Of a DNA stretch of 64,000 nucleotides, positions 1 to 12,284 are shown one piece after another. Position 1 is the first letter of the stretch; each line of letters opens with the position of its first letter. The position numbers were made by a program, and so were the translations under genes. The stretch spans positions 186,001-250,000 of the forward strand of contig NADL03000055.1 of assembly GCA_002205965.3 (NCBI GenBank). Direction: 5' to 3'. Below the pieces are notes generated by a model that saw only the letters and a program-made list of their open reading frames with translations, was not told the origin of the DNA and searched no databases. This stretch comes from Kappaphycus alvarezii (Eukaryota > Rhodophyta > Florideophyceae > Gigartinales > Solieriaceae).

Positions 1-2030
1 CGACCTTTCTGACAGAGTATGGGTCGCTGAGGTTTTCATACCACTTCCACGTCCCACCCTTATCCCGCACCTCATCATTTTATCACTTCAAGCCCATTTT
101 TTTCAGACTTCTTCAACGATTTCTTCTCTGCCATTTACTCTTCATTCCAATCGAACAGCCATGGATCTTCATTTCCGCGTTACTCAAACATGCAAAGCTC
201 CGAACTGGTTTGCAACGGTTCCAAAACCCTAAATATATACGTTGGACATAAAGTTGTGAAATCTATTGCGTCGTCTGCTTTTTTGCCTTCTGTTTTCAAT
301 TTGCAACCGCCGAGCCCGTAAAAAAACTGGATGTGCATTACACAGGAACAGTAACTCGTTATGCCATCTACAGAACTACTTCTGACTTCCCTAACGCCCT
401 ATCTTCAATTATTTGTACCGGTATCATTCTATAAAATGTGTTTATTTATTTTGGAAATGTTGCATTTCAGATATCTTACACTGTGCAGTAACGAAAAAGC
501 CAGGCTGCAGCTGCAAATAACTGTCTTTCAGCTGTTTCCACGCAAGAACTTTGAGCAGACGCACCCGTGCATTTTTTTCAACAGTATCATATTATAATCG
601 GTCTGGATCAATATTCTGTGCTGCAAGTTGCATCTCATCAGCCGAGAAATCTCCGCTTATCATTAACCACGCAGGACTTATAGAAGATCGAGGTTTATTG
701 CCATTGAAAAGTTCGGGGGTCTTCGTCGATCGTACGCTCATCGCACATTTCAAGAGGGAGACGCTGTTTCTGCTGTGTTAAAAGAGAATGCAAGTTACAG
801 TCCTTTACTACAGACTGTCAACGATGGGGAAGTTGCACAGAAGATTTTTGTGTTGTTGGGAATCGGAAAAGCAAAGACAGAGTCGTGTGGGGTTTCGTGA
901 AGGAAATGAGAAAAGGGGACAAGGAAAGTCCGGCGGTAATTCCAGGCTACAGATTCTGAAGTTTGAAAGTAATGTGCGGCGAGTGGCATTAGTACATGTT
1001 TTTGATGACAAATGCAAGTTCAATCGGGAAGAAAAAATCTCCAGACAAAGCAAGAATGCCATTTCAGGTGGCGGTTGCGAGTTTCTCACTACGATCGATG
1101 GTTATCCTCCCCATTTTGGATGAAAATGAAGTATTGCTGTTTGTCATCCGAGGTCATCGATAATTTAATGCGATAATGGCATTGGTTCAATAGGCCTATT
1201 ACTATAGTAATCATGTGATCAATATATGGATTGGCTGGCTCTCATAATACAACAATCCAAACCCATTTTTCTTAATAGTTCATTGATATATTTATCAGTT
1301 AATTATTGGTGTCTAGTGTTAGGTTTACATGCAATTGAATGAAACATACAGGTTGGTCATGAAGACATGGACGCACGTGCATTTGGTCACAGCGAGGTAT
1401 TATCAATATCAAATGCATCGTCCTCACAACAGATGTTGTGTGAAGGTGATTAACTCAGCAATAATCTGGAGATAGTGATTTAGAACTGCATATATGTAGG
1501 TTGAGCTATCCAAAGTCGCTGAACTAAAAGCAACGAGTACGAATACTGAGATTGACATCTAAGTTCAAACACGACCAAGATTAACACCTTGGTCTTCCTA
1601 AGTTTCGTACCTGGATTAACCGCCAGCTTTCGTTCAAACCACATCAAAACTCCCACATCTAACAATACGTTTCCATTACCAGAACTTTTTCAATAGTAAG
1701 TTTTAACAGTACTGCACTGTTTTTTGTTTAATAGAGTCTTATTTAAATATAATTGTACCTTATCAATGGTCATAATATTTGCTAGACTAATCACAATAGT
1801 ATGATTCTGTTTTTTAATGGTAAATTACTTTAGGATAATGGGTTTGTGATGTTATAAATTAATGGCTGTGTAACACAATACTATGGTATGACTCGTATAC
1901 TTATTGTGGTTCAGTATTGTACCCATCGGTACAGCATTATTAAAATGTAACAGCGAGATATAAATCTATTGGATATTGCACTGGCATCGACATTGGTTCC
2001 TTATTGATTCTAACGGTACTGTGATGAAAT
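1..2030. other. No confident gene; scattered short frames
   Basis: I see no frame here that I can assign to a family. Several short overlapping frames exist between about 540 and 1120 on the plus strand; the longest, 788-1123, is basic (rich in K and R) and has no motif that I recognise. The stretch 1200-2030 is AT-rich with many stops in all frames. It may hold the flank of the retroelement relic that follows on the minus strand, but no LTR pair is visible. Confidence 0.4.
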
Positions 2031-2034
2031 GATA

Positions 2035-2485
2035 TAAAGTGTGAACCAATAATGTAAAAGACTTCTTACATTGCAGTGCGATTGGTAGGAATATTCAAAC
2101 ACTAAGAACGAAACGGGAATAGTCAGAGTTCCAAATGTGACGGGCATTACACCAACCCCATTGAGATCCTTTTCTATCGCCCCATCAGCCGTCTTTACCT
2201 TCTGCGATGTATCCTTTAGGCTTAGATTAAGTTTCTGGCACAGCTTCTGCGTCATGACATTAGGCAATGCCCAAGTATCCAAAAGGGCTTTAATCTGTTT
2301 CCATCCATTTCAACAAACATTATGGGTAGCCTTCTCCCATTCGTCTCAGTTGGAACTGGATTACTTACCCTCCGCGAGCCCTCTGCCAGCCGAGCCATGC
2401 CAGTAAAATTACCGCATTTAACTTCAACAAAGTCCCTCCATAAAGAGTACCAATGAAAGCGTCTCTTATTGCGAACGTTTCTCAC
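2035..2485 (-). pseudogene. Retroviral-like aspartic protease relic (LTR retrotransposon)
   Basis: Two overlapping minus-strand frames (2485 to 2252, then 2282 to 2035) together resemble the gag-protease junction of a Ty3/gypsy-like element. The second frame reads ALLDTWALPN, where family members have a D-T/S-G-A active site, followed by a long stretch with the flap-like pattern KTADGAIEKDLNGVG and VPVTFGTL-like residues (here MPVTFGTLTIP). The catalytic Asp is present but the following Gly is Trp and the Ser is Leu, so the enzyme would be dead. A frameshift lies at about 2282-2290. No RT or integrase adjoins it, so this is a fragment. The family call rests on the motif pattern only. Confidence 0.55.
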
Positions 2486-2898
2486 TGTATTTAATGCACT
2501 TGTTCCCCCCCAACCCGTCCAAAAATACAGAGCTCCCCTTTCAACCCTTTTTATATAACCTTAATGTCGAGCTTTCGCACCAAATTGTCAGAAATAAATA
2601 TGACCAAGTTAGTAATTATAAGGACAGACTGTCATGAGTTAGTGAAAGATTGGGTTCAGATGGATAATTAATTGCTGAAATCCCACCCATTAGTGAAGAT
2701 CAGTGAAATGAACTTTGGCGGCAACCAAACATCGTGATCCTCACTTCCACCCCTACCCATCACTTCGGTCCTCTGCTCGCAACCAAAAACTCCACCATCC
2801 AAGCCATCGACTCAATCCACCCATCTCTCCACCCCAGCCCTCCTCTCCCTGAAATATCCAACTCCTTATGAAAGACCCATCACAAAAAGCACCAAGCG
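2486..2898. other. Non-coding stretch
   Basis: No supported gene. The plus strand becomes C-rich towards the low-complexity coding relic that begins near 2899. Confidence 0.4.
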
Positions 2899-4401
2899 GT
2901 GCACTTTTATCCTCGAATACAACCACCTATTTCAAAAGGACGGACCTCCTCTCCCCCTTCTGATTCGATTACACCTTCCTCCGCAGCGAACACCTCAGCC
3001 GCTGCTCCGGACACTTACCATGCCGCTGCTCCGAACACTTACCATGCCGCTGCATATATTACAAAGGATACTGCAGTCAACCAACCTGATGCAACCATCG
3101 CATCCGCTGCGTCAATCCAACCCGCCGCGACCATTCCAACTACTGCTGTTGCCCTCCCCGCCGCTGCAACTGTTACCCCCGCTGATGTCCCCTCCCCCCC
3201 CCTCGCCGCTAAAACAACCCCTCCCGCTGCTTCCGTCTCCCTCAGAGCTGCAAGCACCTCACCCATCGATGCGTACATAACTCCAGCTGCTGCTTCAATC
3301 CCACTGGCACCGCATCGATCTACCCTGAATATGGAAAAATCCCGAACGCTTGTTTTGCTATCCCATCGTCTGCAGAAGCGGCCCAAACGGCTGCTCCCGT
3401 TACCAAGAGACACTCTGATGCAACCATTATACCTATTACTTCACTTTCCCCCTTGCTCCTGCACCCACCATTCCCGCTGCGGCAACCGCCGGCCAGACCA
3501 CCAGTCCACCCGCAATTCAGGCTGCAAGAACTATTCCCGCTGCCGCACCTACTATTCCCACCGCTGTTGCAGCCAAAATCCCCGACGCTGTAATTACTTT
3601 CTCTCCCGCTACTATCTCTCCGGCTGCTTCGGCTGAAGAAGGGGTAACATTTATTAGAGTAACTTCAAGAAAAGAGCGAAAGAGAAGGCATGCACGATAT
3701 ACTCCTGAGGAAGATCTGGTGCTTTTCCGAGAGGTAGCGGCTGCAAAAGCGCACGTCGCAACCTTCGTGAGTTTCAGCCGAAAGTTTGAGGAGGCCGTGT
3801 AGCAGGCCAACAAAAATTATATCTTGTGTGAGGCGGAGACAGGGAATTTTGTGCGGGATAGATACAAGCGTCTTCAGTCGGCGTTTGACAAGTCACATAA
3901 GAGGGATCAGTTTAGATCTGGGTTGGAGGGGAAGTTGGAGAAATGGATGATCTATAAATAATGTGTCGAGAGGCAGGAGACGACGCTGATGCCAAGCGGG
4001 GAGCGTAATAGCGGGCGGCGAGGGAATTGAATCACGAAAAAGAGTGCAGAGGGAGGGAATTACGTTCCTTTGCGATAAGCAGAGGCTCGAGTGAGAATAA
4101 TGACGATAGTAATAGGGGTAATGACAGGAAACCTTCCGATTGCCGTAAACGAAAATGGCAGCGTGTTGTCTGCCCCGCGAGCAAGATAGAGAGGTTTTAA
4201 ATGCACCTTCGCGACGCTGATCTAGCACGCATAGAGTCGGAAAAAGAAAAGCTAGCCTTCGAGAATGAAAAGATGGACATGGAAATTTTAGAGAGGTAGA
4301 AGGAGCGGCAAGAACTACTTGATGCCCTGATATCAAATCAGGAACTAGAACTTGCAAAGTTACGTTTGATTATAGAGATGTTTAACAAGCAACAGAATTG
4401 A
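2899..4401 (+). pseudogene. Myb/SANT-like DNA-binding protein of a PIF/Harbinger-type transposon, decayed
   Basis: The first part (2899 to about 3640) encodes an Ala/Pro/Thr-rich, repetitive low-complexity region, with a frame change somewhere between 3330 and 3430. It leads into a basic patch and a helix-turn-helix segment of Myb/SANT-like type at 3650-3960: KERKRRHARYTPEEDLVLF, then VRDRYKRLQ further on, the layout of trihelix-like proteins encoded by Harbinger elements. An in-frame TAG interrupts it at about 3800 and TAA at about 3958. A charged coiled-coil tail (DADLARIESEKEKLAFENE, rich in E, K, L) follows at 4201-4401, with another stop inside. In the family this protein binds the transposon ends and assists the nuclease. 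The transposase relic lies 1.2 kb away, tail to tail. Alternative: a free-standing trihelix host gene; the stops and context argue against it. Confidence 0.55.
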
Positions 4402-5616
4402 GATGAATTGATTACTCTTGCGCACAAATAAATACTGCGAACTCTGAGACGGTTTGAACATTTATTGAGGTACCCAACAAAGGGTCGTTCGTGGGCCATT
4501 TCGTTGCGGTGCCATCTAAGATGGCTCACCTAGTGTAGCGTGGGGCTGTAGTAGACTTCCATTTGTGGGCATCAGGGGGGGGTTGATTTCCATTGTGCGT
4601 TTAGCGGACGAATGGGGCCAGTATTGCTGACAGGGTGGTGAGCTGGCTAGGGGATAGGTCGCTTCTGGTGAGGCTATTCAGGGCAGCCCGTACCTGTAGG
4701 TCGTTTGATTGTGTTCATTCGGAATGGAAGGGTGGACAGTGTAGCGGGAACCAATGTAGGGACATTCTGAGTACAAGCCTTCTGTGATGTTCGCGGAGGC
4801 TAGTTGATAGGGGGAGGTTCGGGAGGTGGACTAATGTTGTGACTGAGGGGGGTTGGCGAGTCGGGCAGGATGGTCTACGACCTGCCGGTGGGGATTTAGG
4901 GTGGAGAGGAAGTGCTTCTGCTAACCATTAGGTGTCCTTGAGGTGTGTAGTGCTGATCGTAGAGTCGTATGTTTCTCGATGTCGAAATTTGGTTCAGAGC
5001 CTGCCTGGTAAGTTCGCTTTATCTATTTAGATCCGATTGGATCTTTGTTCGCACGCTGACCACAAACCTGTGGGAGTGGTAGTCCAGTATGGTCCTGAAA
5101 TTTAGGATCTAGTACATCATTCGGAGGCGAGCGAGGTGGGTGCGATGGATTTGACTTCTTGTGCGTAGCACTGTTGACAACAGGCGGCGTTGGGCGTCTT
5201 CATCAGCGTCCACGAGAGGTTCGAGATCTCTTAGTAGGAATGCTGATTAAAGGTAGGAGCTGCGTATGAAGGTCTTTCGGGTGTAGTTGGCAATGGATGG
5301 GTGGGTGTTGGAGGAGATTTCCGAGGATTGCAGCGTGATGGAGGATCCCGAAGTGGCCCCAGACGCACGTCTGAAGGATTCGCCGTTCTGTATCCCATTT
5401 GGGGTGAGCGTCATCCTGAGGTAAATAGTGGACCTATAACATCGGACGTTCTCTACTTGTAGCGTGAAAGATATGTACTCGTGTCCTCTTGGTTCTTTGC
5501 TGGCGCGGGCCTCTTTGTAAGTTCCTCTCGCCTCACTATAACCCTAGTACGCATATTTGCTCCGCACTTCTCTCCGCTCGCGCCAATTTTTCTTTAATAT
5601 ACTTCATGAGCTAGGT
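4402..5616 (-). other. Unassigned minus-strand coding relic between the Harbinger genes
   Basis: The plus strand is strikingly G-rich, as if the minus strand had been coding. On the minus strand, broken frames look protein-like: one from about 5420 to 5190 reads WDTERRILQTCVWGHFGIL, and an overlapping frame contains EPLVDADEDAQRRLLSTVL near 5220-5160; another piece near 4720-4610 reads QVRAALNSLTRSDLSPSQL. I recognise no family. The pieces are separated by stops and shifts. They may be an extra gene of the Harbinger element or an older insertion. Confidence 0.3.
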
Positions 5617-6475
5617 TCAAGTACTCTTGCAGCGAAGGCGGAAGGCATCTGAAATATCTTGATGTCTGCTGTGGATAAATGAAATATGAATATTGTTCAT
5701 TATCATAGCCACTAGATAAAGAGACCCAACAGGGGACTCTAATACTTTCATTTTTCGCTTAATGTCCACTGCGGTGAAGTGCGCTTTTATTTCCGGAAAG
5801 ACCCACTCCACTGTTACCCTTTCTTGAACCATGCCGTTGAATGCAATTTGATACGATTGCAAATAGCTTTCTCGTAAGGTTTTTCAAGAAACCATCGGAG
5901 ATTATAATCGCTGTCTCCGTATAGGCAATACCTTCTAGCCTTTTTTTTCAGCACAGTCAGCAGTGTCTCTTCTAGAACACTCCTGCACCACAAAGTCCAG
6001 TCATGACGGCGCCATTCTAAAGGCCTGTACGCATGTAGTATCATTCCATCTGGTGCTATAACCGTCTGAAACTTCAGGGAATGCTTCCTTTTGTGACTAT
6101 TGTATCATCTGTGATCTGCTCGGGAGAGCAATGCTTATCACAGTTCCATCTATAAAACCGCCACAGTTTGTAAGTGCGTTTAGCTTTGCTCTAATTTGAT
6201 CTACATACATCCTGGCACGACGCTCCATAAACAAATGAGATAGTCCGGCTGTTAAAATGTTGCTTCTCGTCGCCAGTAAACATTCCAGGCCCTCCCAAAA
6301 TATTTCTGAAAGCGGTGATGAGTGTTTTCCAAACAACTCCTCTAAATCTCCCAAGCGTGATGGCGTCGCTAATCGCCCTAGCTATCCCAGGGAATAAATT
6401 TGGATAAGAGCTTAATTTGAAAATGGCTCCTTTTTCCAGCTCAAACAGTTGAACTCTCCCTAGCGGCACTTTCAA
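5617..6475 (-). pseudogene. PIF/Harbinger (HARBI1-like) DDE transposase, frameshifted
   Basis: Three overlapping minus-strand frames (6475-6191/6354-6097, 6044-5814, 5862-5617) together follow the HARBI1/DDE_Tnp_4 fold. First catalytic Asp: CGGFIDGTVISIALPS (about 6160-6110). Second Asp: YCLYGDSDYNLRWFLEKPY (about 5935-5875), the family LLGDSGYPLRPWL-like motif. Catalytic Glu: RVTVEWVFPEIKAHF (about 5825-5780). Between them is SLKFQTVIAPDGMIL, as usual before the RRHDW-type motif (here WRRHDWTLW). All three acidic residues are kept, but at least two frameshifts separate them, so no intact enzyme is encoded. Family members cut at short inverted repeats and make 3-bp target duplications. High confidence in the family, low in activity. 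Confidence 0.75.
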
Positions 6476-6539
6476 ACATCTCGAGACTTACGTCATCCCT
6501 ATTAATTGATGTCTGAAGATCTCATCTCTCACTTTCACA

Positions 6540-8560
6540 TTGGAACGAACTGAGATTATTGATCAGACCTATTCCCTCAAAATGCCTCCCTCCATGCGTG
6601 CGCAGACTGCCATGAACAAACGTCGCAATGAGCGCGATAATTTGATCGCTAGCCAGCGCCTTATTGCTCTTCGATTATTGAAGAAAGACTACAAAAAGCC
6701 AGAAGTTCTCAGACCGAGCGGACTTTCCCGTGCTACAGCTGATAGGCTGAAGGTCTGTCTCGACCAAAACGATAATTACAGTCTTCAGATAATGCTGAAA
6801 CCCCATGAAAATCAAGCAGGACGCCGCCCAGTGATATCTTATGATGAGTCCCCAATTATTAAGAGTTATATTATGCTTGCTGCGAAACGAATATTCGCGC
6901 CTAACACGCAGTAGGCGGGGAATATAATGGCTGACATTGCGTTTGACAGGCGTGCGGGCTTCGACGGTTCTCTGCCATCTCCAGCAGCAATAAGATCATG
7001 GCGTGGCGGTAATAGAGATGTTGCCCTCCGTAAAGGCCAGTTCAAAGACGTTAAAAACTGTCCGCTGAACGCTTTAATCACGTTAAACATTCGCTGAAGG
7101 CTTAAGATGGGTTGAGAGAGAGAACGAAGACATATTTTCGGATCCGTATAGATTTTGGAATATGGATGAGACAGAGGTTAAGGGAACGACCCCATCGAAG
7201 ACAAAAGTTTCTGAACCTGCAAACACCTCACAAGGCAGCTTCCTAAGAGCCTCAATGCAAAATGGAGGCAGGCATGTGACGGCATTTATATGTGTATCTG
7301 CCCCGGGTCTAATTTTTATGCCCTTCTTTATCGTAGCAGGGAAGAAAATAATGAGTAGATGGTTCGATCCTCTGCCTCTGGAGATATTCAAGAATACAGA
7401 CGGAACACCACAATGGCTTGCACATCCGGGCTTGTTTCCTAGCTATGGAGTTGTGGTATGCACGGAGAACGGGTCCAATCAGAAAGAAGTAATGCCTCTC
7501 GTCGTCGATCACATACAGACATTTGCCCGCCGCTTCATGCCACTGGAGACAACAATTGCCCTGACTCTGGATGTTCATAGTTCTCGTAATGGCTGGGAAC
7601 GGCTCGAGTATTGTCAAAAGCATAAAATTGAGGTGGTGCAGAGTCCATCGGACACAACTCACCTTTCGCAGCCCTGCGACCGTGTCGTTAATCTCATATT
7701 CAATGAAGCAGTTACCGAAACCCGTGATGCTATCAATTCAATATATGTAATGTCCTCATCCTCACTCCGATTCAAGCTTATGCTTGGCGTGGAAGGATTC
7801 CGTGCGACCACTCCTCAGCACGTGACTTACAGCTTCCAGCTCTGTGGTTTGTGGACCATGGATTATATGTTTCGACAAGCAGCTCCTGATCTGCAGAAGG
7901 AAAAGAAGGAGAATTTTATTGCTATGGCTACTGCGAATGCTTCTACAATTTGTAGTCGCCTTCTTACGTTGCGTCAGTTTAGGAATGATGCCGAAGTTTA
8001 TGATGTCATTAAGGGGTTTTTTGAAAAACAGCCGTCTCCAAGCAAAGGCATCGCTGCAATTTCAGAGGTCCTAGACTCTCATGGAACATTCCATCTCATT
8101 TTTCGGAGTTTACTGTGAAGCGGGAGGGCTTTGTCCTGGCTTTGAAGGAAAATATTGACCGCACAGATTTGCACTCGGGTGCTCCGGGTATTCGCCTTGA
8201 CGTTGGCCAGCTTATAGCAATCGTAAAGCGAAATAACAAGAGATAGCGGCACAAGCCGAACAGAAGGCTGATGAAAAGCTGTAGATGGCCAGGGCGAAGG
8301 AGGAGAAGGAGAGAGAAGAAACTGAGAAATTTAGGGATAGGAAGAGGCCTCTCAATAAGGAGAGGAACCGTAAAAGAAAGTCAAGTGGCGACAGCTCCAA
8401 GCGAGAGAAACACAAGAAACGAGCGAATGCTGCCCAGCAGGCATCAGTTAGAACATTTCCCCATGTTGTACAGCCCGAGATATCCGGGTTTGACACCGGT
8501 GACGCTGCGAAAGGCCTGCTTTCCCTCTCAAACGAATTACCAAATACAGCCCCTTTTTGA
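6540..8560 (+). pseudogene. Pogo-like (Tc1/mariner superfamily) transposase, copy 1, decayed
   Basis: The plus-strand frame opens at 6540 with a basic N-terminus and an HTH-like region, stops at 6912 (TAG), and after a frameshift near 7090 resumes as a long open frame to 8118. The core shows the DDE_1 pattern of pogo elements: WNMDETEV (first Asp, about 7159-7180), LTLDVHSSRNG (second Asp, about 7563-7595) and THLSQPCDRVVN (third Asp, about 7660-7690), that is a DDD triad. After another shift, a Lys/Glu/Arg-rich C-terminal tail runs from 8285 to 8560 (KEEKEREETEKFRDRKRP). The host gene alternative (a domesticated pogo protein) is unlikely given the stop and shifts. A related copy lies directly downstream. 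Confidence 0.75.
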
Positions 8561-9042
8561 TTCTTGATACCCGATGGGTGCTCTCCAATAAAGTCTCAAT
8601 TTCTCTTTGTCTTTGAAAAGATTCTTTTCAAATGCTGTCATAACGAACGCAAGACTCTCATTCGTGGTGTACATAGACATATACTCATATTGGGAGTGTT
8701 TTGATGGGTAAGCACCTTCATACACGATTTTTTCACCAATTTAACCCCCCCCCGGATAGTAGTAAAGGAGGGTGGAACGAAATTTCCGACAGGGCCGCAA
8801 CTAGTCGGGCAAGGAATAATTTTCGTAATTGTTTTGAAAATATAGCTTTCAGGCATCAGCGTCATGGAAAAACGCAAGATGTCGCCCAAAGAACTCCGTG
8901 TAAAATCTTTAAACCTGTGGACAAATTTAAAAATTAATCTGACCAATCCACTCCTTGTACATATTTATCTCTAGTCCTTCATCCACACTTCACGCCAACG
9001 TACAATAGCGGGCATTTTAAAGGTGATTTCCATGACAAACTG
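8561..9042. other. Spacer between two pogo-like relics
   Basis: No supported gene. It should hold the 3' end of copy 1 and the 5' end of copy 2; I could not find matching terminal inverted repeats by eye. Confidence 0.35.
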
Positions 9043-10850
9043 ATGTTCAGCTCATTGAAGGCCAGCTATACCTCCCTTGCCCCTATTGTTACTGATAAAG
9101 ACTCCACAATCTCGGCCAGTAACAAACTCTGTAGAGCCCGATCATTTGTCACAAGGACCATGAGCAACCAACTGCCTCGAACCCGTAAAGCAAGGCGAGA
9201 TGCTGCTCTCGAAATAGTTCTCACCGATGAAATGAAAAATCTTCAAGCAGGACGCTGGAGTTCCATTCCTCACTCCACGCTTCACTCGGCTTTAGAATGG
9301 CCGCGAACTGCAGCGACTCGACGCAACAGTCGTCCAACGGCGCTGAACTCAACTCAAGACTTAATGATCGTTTGTTTACTATGTAATTATGCCAACTAAG
9401 GTCACCATGTCAGCAAAAAACATGTTACCGAAGCTGTTCGAATCATCTTTAATGCAATGCTACCAGCATGACGCATGCTACTTCAATTTCGCAACTGCAC
9501 TCCTGGTGCTGACTGGGTCAAACTTTTCAAGTGGAAACAGAAAGAACACATCAAATTTTATAGGCCCACACGGCAAGAATCCCTGCGCTTCGCGGCCTGC
9601 AGTGGTGATATATTGTGCTCTCACTTTGCAAAACTCGAACAACTCTATGAAGAGCTCAATCTCGATGCCGATCGCGTCTGGAATCTTGACGAAATGGGTA
9701 AATGCTCGATATAGAAATTAACGGCCGAGTGCGCAAGAAAAGGTACATGCAGAGAAACAGTTGACAGGAAGAGAAGGTTGCGGAATTCTTGTACGAACAC
9801 CGTATCATATTAATGCCTGCTGTTTCTGCTGATGGACGTATACGGCCCTGCTTGTATGTCTTTAAAGGCAAAATATTTTTGCATCGCACGGTTTTTCGCG
9901 ACAATGAACCTGTTACAGAGACACCAGTTACTTTGTTGCCGAGTGATTCTGTCGCTGCACATCGAGACAACGTTGGCGGAGTTGATACGGATAACTTTTT
10001 CAAATGGGCTCTTAAATTTGTGGACCACCTGAAAGAACTCACTGCGAATGGCCGTAAGATTTTCCTAACGTATGATGCTTACCGTTCGCATTTGTCGTTA
10101 CGCGTAATTGATTTGTTTCGTCGTGACATCATTGTTGTATATGACTTGCCGAATCATACAAGTGGGAAGACACAGTCTTTAGATGCAGTCCGTTTTGGAG
10201 CATTTAAACGTGCTTTAAATGACGTTGTGAATGAAGTCGCGAGTCGCGATGGTATGGACAAGTGGGACGTTTTTGATTTATGTTCTATTGTATTTCATGC
10301 ATTTGACGACTCGTTAACGGTACGTAACATAAAGGCCGGCTTTGCAAGAACTGGGCTATGGTCCGTGACAGTTTGAAGCTACTTTCTACTCCTCGCCCGG
10401 CTGGTCCCGAGGATTTGAATACAGTGCTGTGCAAAGAGCAACTTTTCGAACTATTCGAAGAGCACTGCAAAGAAATGCGAAGAAAGGTGCTCGGTGAGGA
10501 TTCCATGTTGAGATCAAGCGGATTTGTCGATACTACGTTTGGCGAACTAAAGACATCGGATAATGTTATGGCTCTTCTTACTGCTCATGCGATTAGGAAT
10601 AAAGCTGTAAACGCTGCAGCACAGGCGGGGGACGAGGCAAACGAGGTGCGAAAATCAAAAGGTCGAAGCTGAACGCGCAAACTGGCGTGCCATGGCCTCT
10701 GAATTTGTCGTAACGAGGAGAGCTTTGTTCGCTGGCGTGAAGTTGGCCGATTTTAAACGAAATTTGCACCATTTGTCTGTCAGGCCTATAATTGCTCGTG
10801 AGGCTGTTGCGAGGCGTCTTAAGGAGCGTCTTGAGGGACGTCAAGTGTGA
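9043..10850 (+). pseudogene. Pogo-like transposase, copy 2, decayed
   Basis: Several plus-strand frames in order make a second pogo-like transposase. The N-terminal part (about 9160-9480) has a CENP-B-type HTH pattern ending CTPGADWVKLFKWKQKE, matching the usual G-P-x-x-W-V-x-x-F motif. Then come ELNLDADRVWNLDEMG (first Asp, about 9655-9705), IFLTYDAYRSHLSL (second Asp, about 10060-10095) and GKTQSLDAVRFGAFKRAL (third Asp, about 10165-10215), again DDD. The segment 9789-10376 is one uninterrupted frame; a shift near 10370 leads to a Lys/Glu-rich tail ending near 10850 (REAVARRLKERLEG). A frameshift after 9714 breaks the catalytic core. It is diverged from copy 1, so the two are different families or old copies, not a recent tandem. 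Confidence 0.75.
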
Positions 10851-12284
10851 CGTGGCACTGGAATTTTTTTCAAATAAAATTGTTGTGATGGGCCAAGTTT
10901 GCAATATTTCCAATCATCAGGAAAAATTGACCTTTCACTGGCTTGCCAGATGGGGTTGAGATCGGCGCCGGACGGAAGTTAACCCCCTGTCCTTTTGCGT
11001 TTAAAATGCGTATACCTTTAAGAGGAGGCTCATACAGTTCAATTGAACGCGGAATCTCTTCCAGGGGTCACTCTTTGCTATTCTTCAAATTAAATTTGTG
11101 GAAACCGTCCGAAAGTTCGAGCCACTGTTGTGGTGCAAAACTGTGGACAGCATTGCAAGGCACGTGTGCACAAATTTGGGCCACGAAATTACTGTTTGAC
11201 TACAGTACGGGCCATAGCACGGAGGGAAACTAGTCATTTCACTACTGTAATGCTCACTTTTTAATCAAAATATTTTATTGCGGTACTGTTTTAGGGGTTT
11301 TCAAAAATTGGTTGAGTCTATTTAAAGCTTGGCCGTGGAGTGTTCGGGCCTCAACCACCCCGACCAGACCGACAACAACAGTTCAACCAGCGATTACCTG
11401 GTGTGCGCCTAAACCCCCAAACCCGGTATATCGACAAAAGTTTGTCTGTGCTGCGAGTTCTTCCAATCCGACGGAAGGTCAAAATCTCTATTAGATTTGC
11501 CTTTCTGTCCGATTGTAAGCGGGGTATAACATTCTGTTTTACTCTGATGTCTCGGGATAATGCCCAGTGCCGATAACCAAAATGCTTCCAGGGATCAAAT
11601 CCCGTGCATTAATCCAAGTCAAAGACGTCATCTATCGTGAAAAGAAAGGGGCGGCAAAGCTCTGTCCAGCATCTACAGGACGGGATTGCCGTACCCCGAG
11701 AAGGTCGTAACCGCAAGTATCGCGGCTCGGGCATCAAGCCTCGCAGAGAAAATAGTATCCTAGGCTGACCGAAAGGAAGAACAAAGGTGAACTTCGGAGA
11801 CAGAGGACATACATCGAGGATTGGAATCTAGTGGTTGAGTCTGCATACAAAAAACTGAGTTATACCAACAGCTTGTCTGGTTTCACTCTGGGGTAAACGA
11901 TGAATTTATCAAGGACAGTCGTTGCATTACAAGAATCAAAGTTTCACAAAAAGTGAACTCTTCCGAGCCGAGCGATTTCTCGACTCCACAGTATCCTACC
12001 TTTTTAAATCAGCAAATTAGCACCGGCGTTACAGCATATCAGTGCAGTTACACGGCGGCGGCAACCCTCATGGACAGCTGTCCTATATCCCGCGGATACT
12101 AGGGTTATCAGTAATTACAGTAGCCTACAGTGCAGCCTACGCTACACAGTAGCCAAACCACTTGATGGTCCCTTCACCCGGACCCGGCTTGCCCCTCTTG
12201 GGCCATTACCGTACAGTGCTACAGTAGCGCCGCACACAAGCGGTCTCAAACATTTTAGTCAGGAGAATAAATAAGTGTTCACCA
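10851..12284. other. Intergenic, no gene seen
   Basis: All frames are short. The segment 12090-12235 is rich in TACAGT/ACAGTG words, part of a repeated-word pattern seen elsewhere in the window. The LINE to the right appears to start, 5'-truncated, near 12285. Confidence 0.4.

Larger units (their letters stand above)
2899..6475. mobile_element. PIF/Harbinger-like DNA transposon (two-gene relic)
   Basis: A Myb/SANT-like gene (+) and an ISL2EU/HARBI1-like DDE nuclease gene (-) lie convergently within 3.6 kb. Known PIF/Harbinger elements carry exactly these two genes. I could not identify terminal inverted repeats or a 3-bp target duplication, so the outer limits are those of the coding relics only. 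The 1.2 kb between the genes is G-rich on the plus strand and seems to hold a further minus-strand relic. Confidence 0.5.

Noticed and set aside
3039..3413. Minus-strand Ala/Gly/Val-rich frame
   Set aside because: Antisense shadow of the Ala/Pro/Thr-rich plus-strand region.
2899..4401. Host trihelix transcription factor gene
   Set aside because: Several in-frame stops and the nearby Harbinger nuclease point to a transposon gene.
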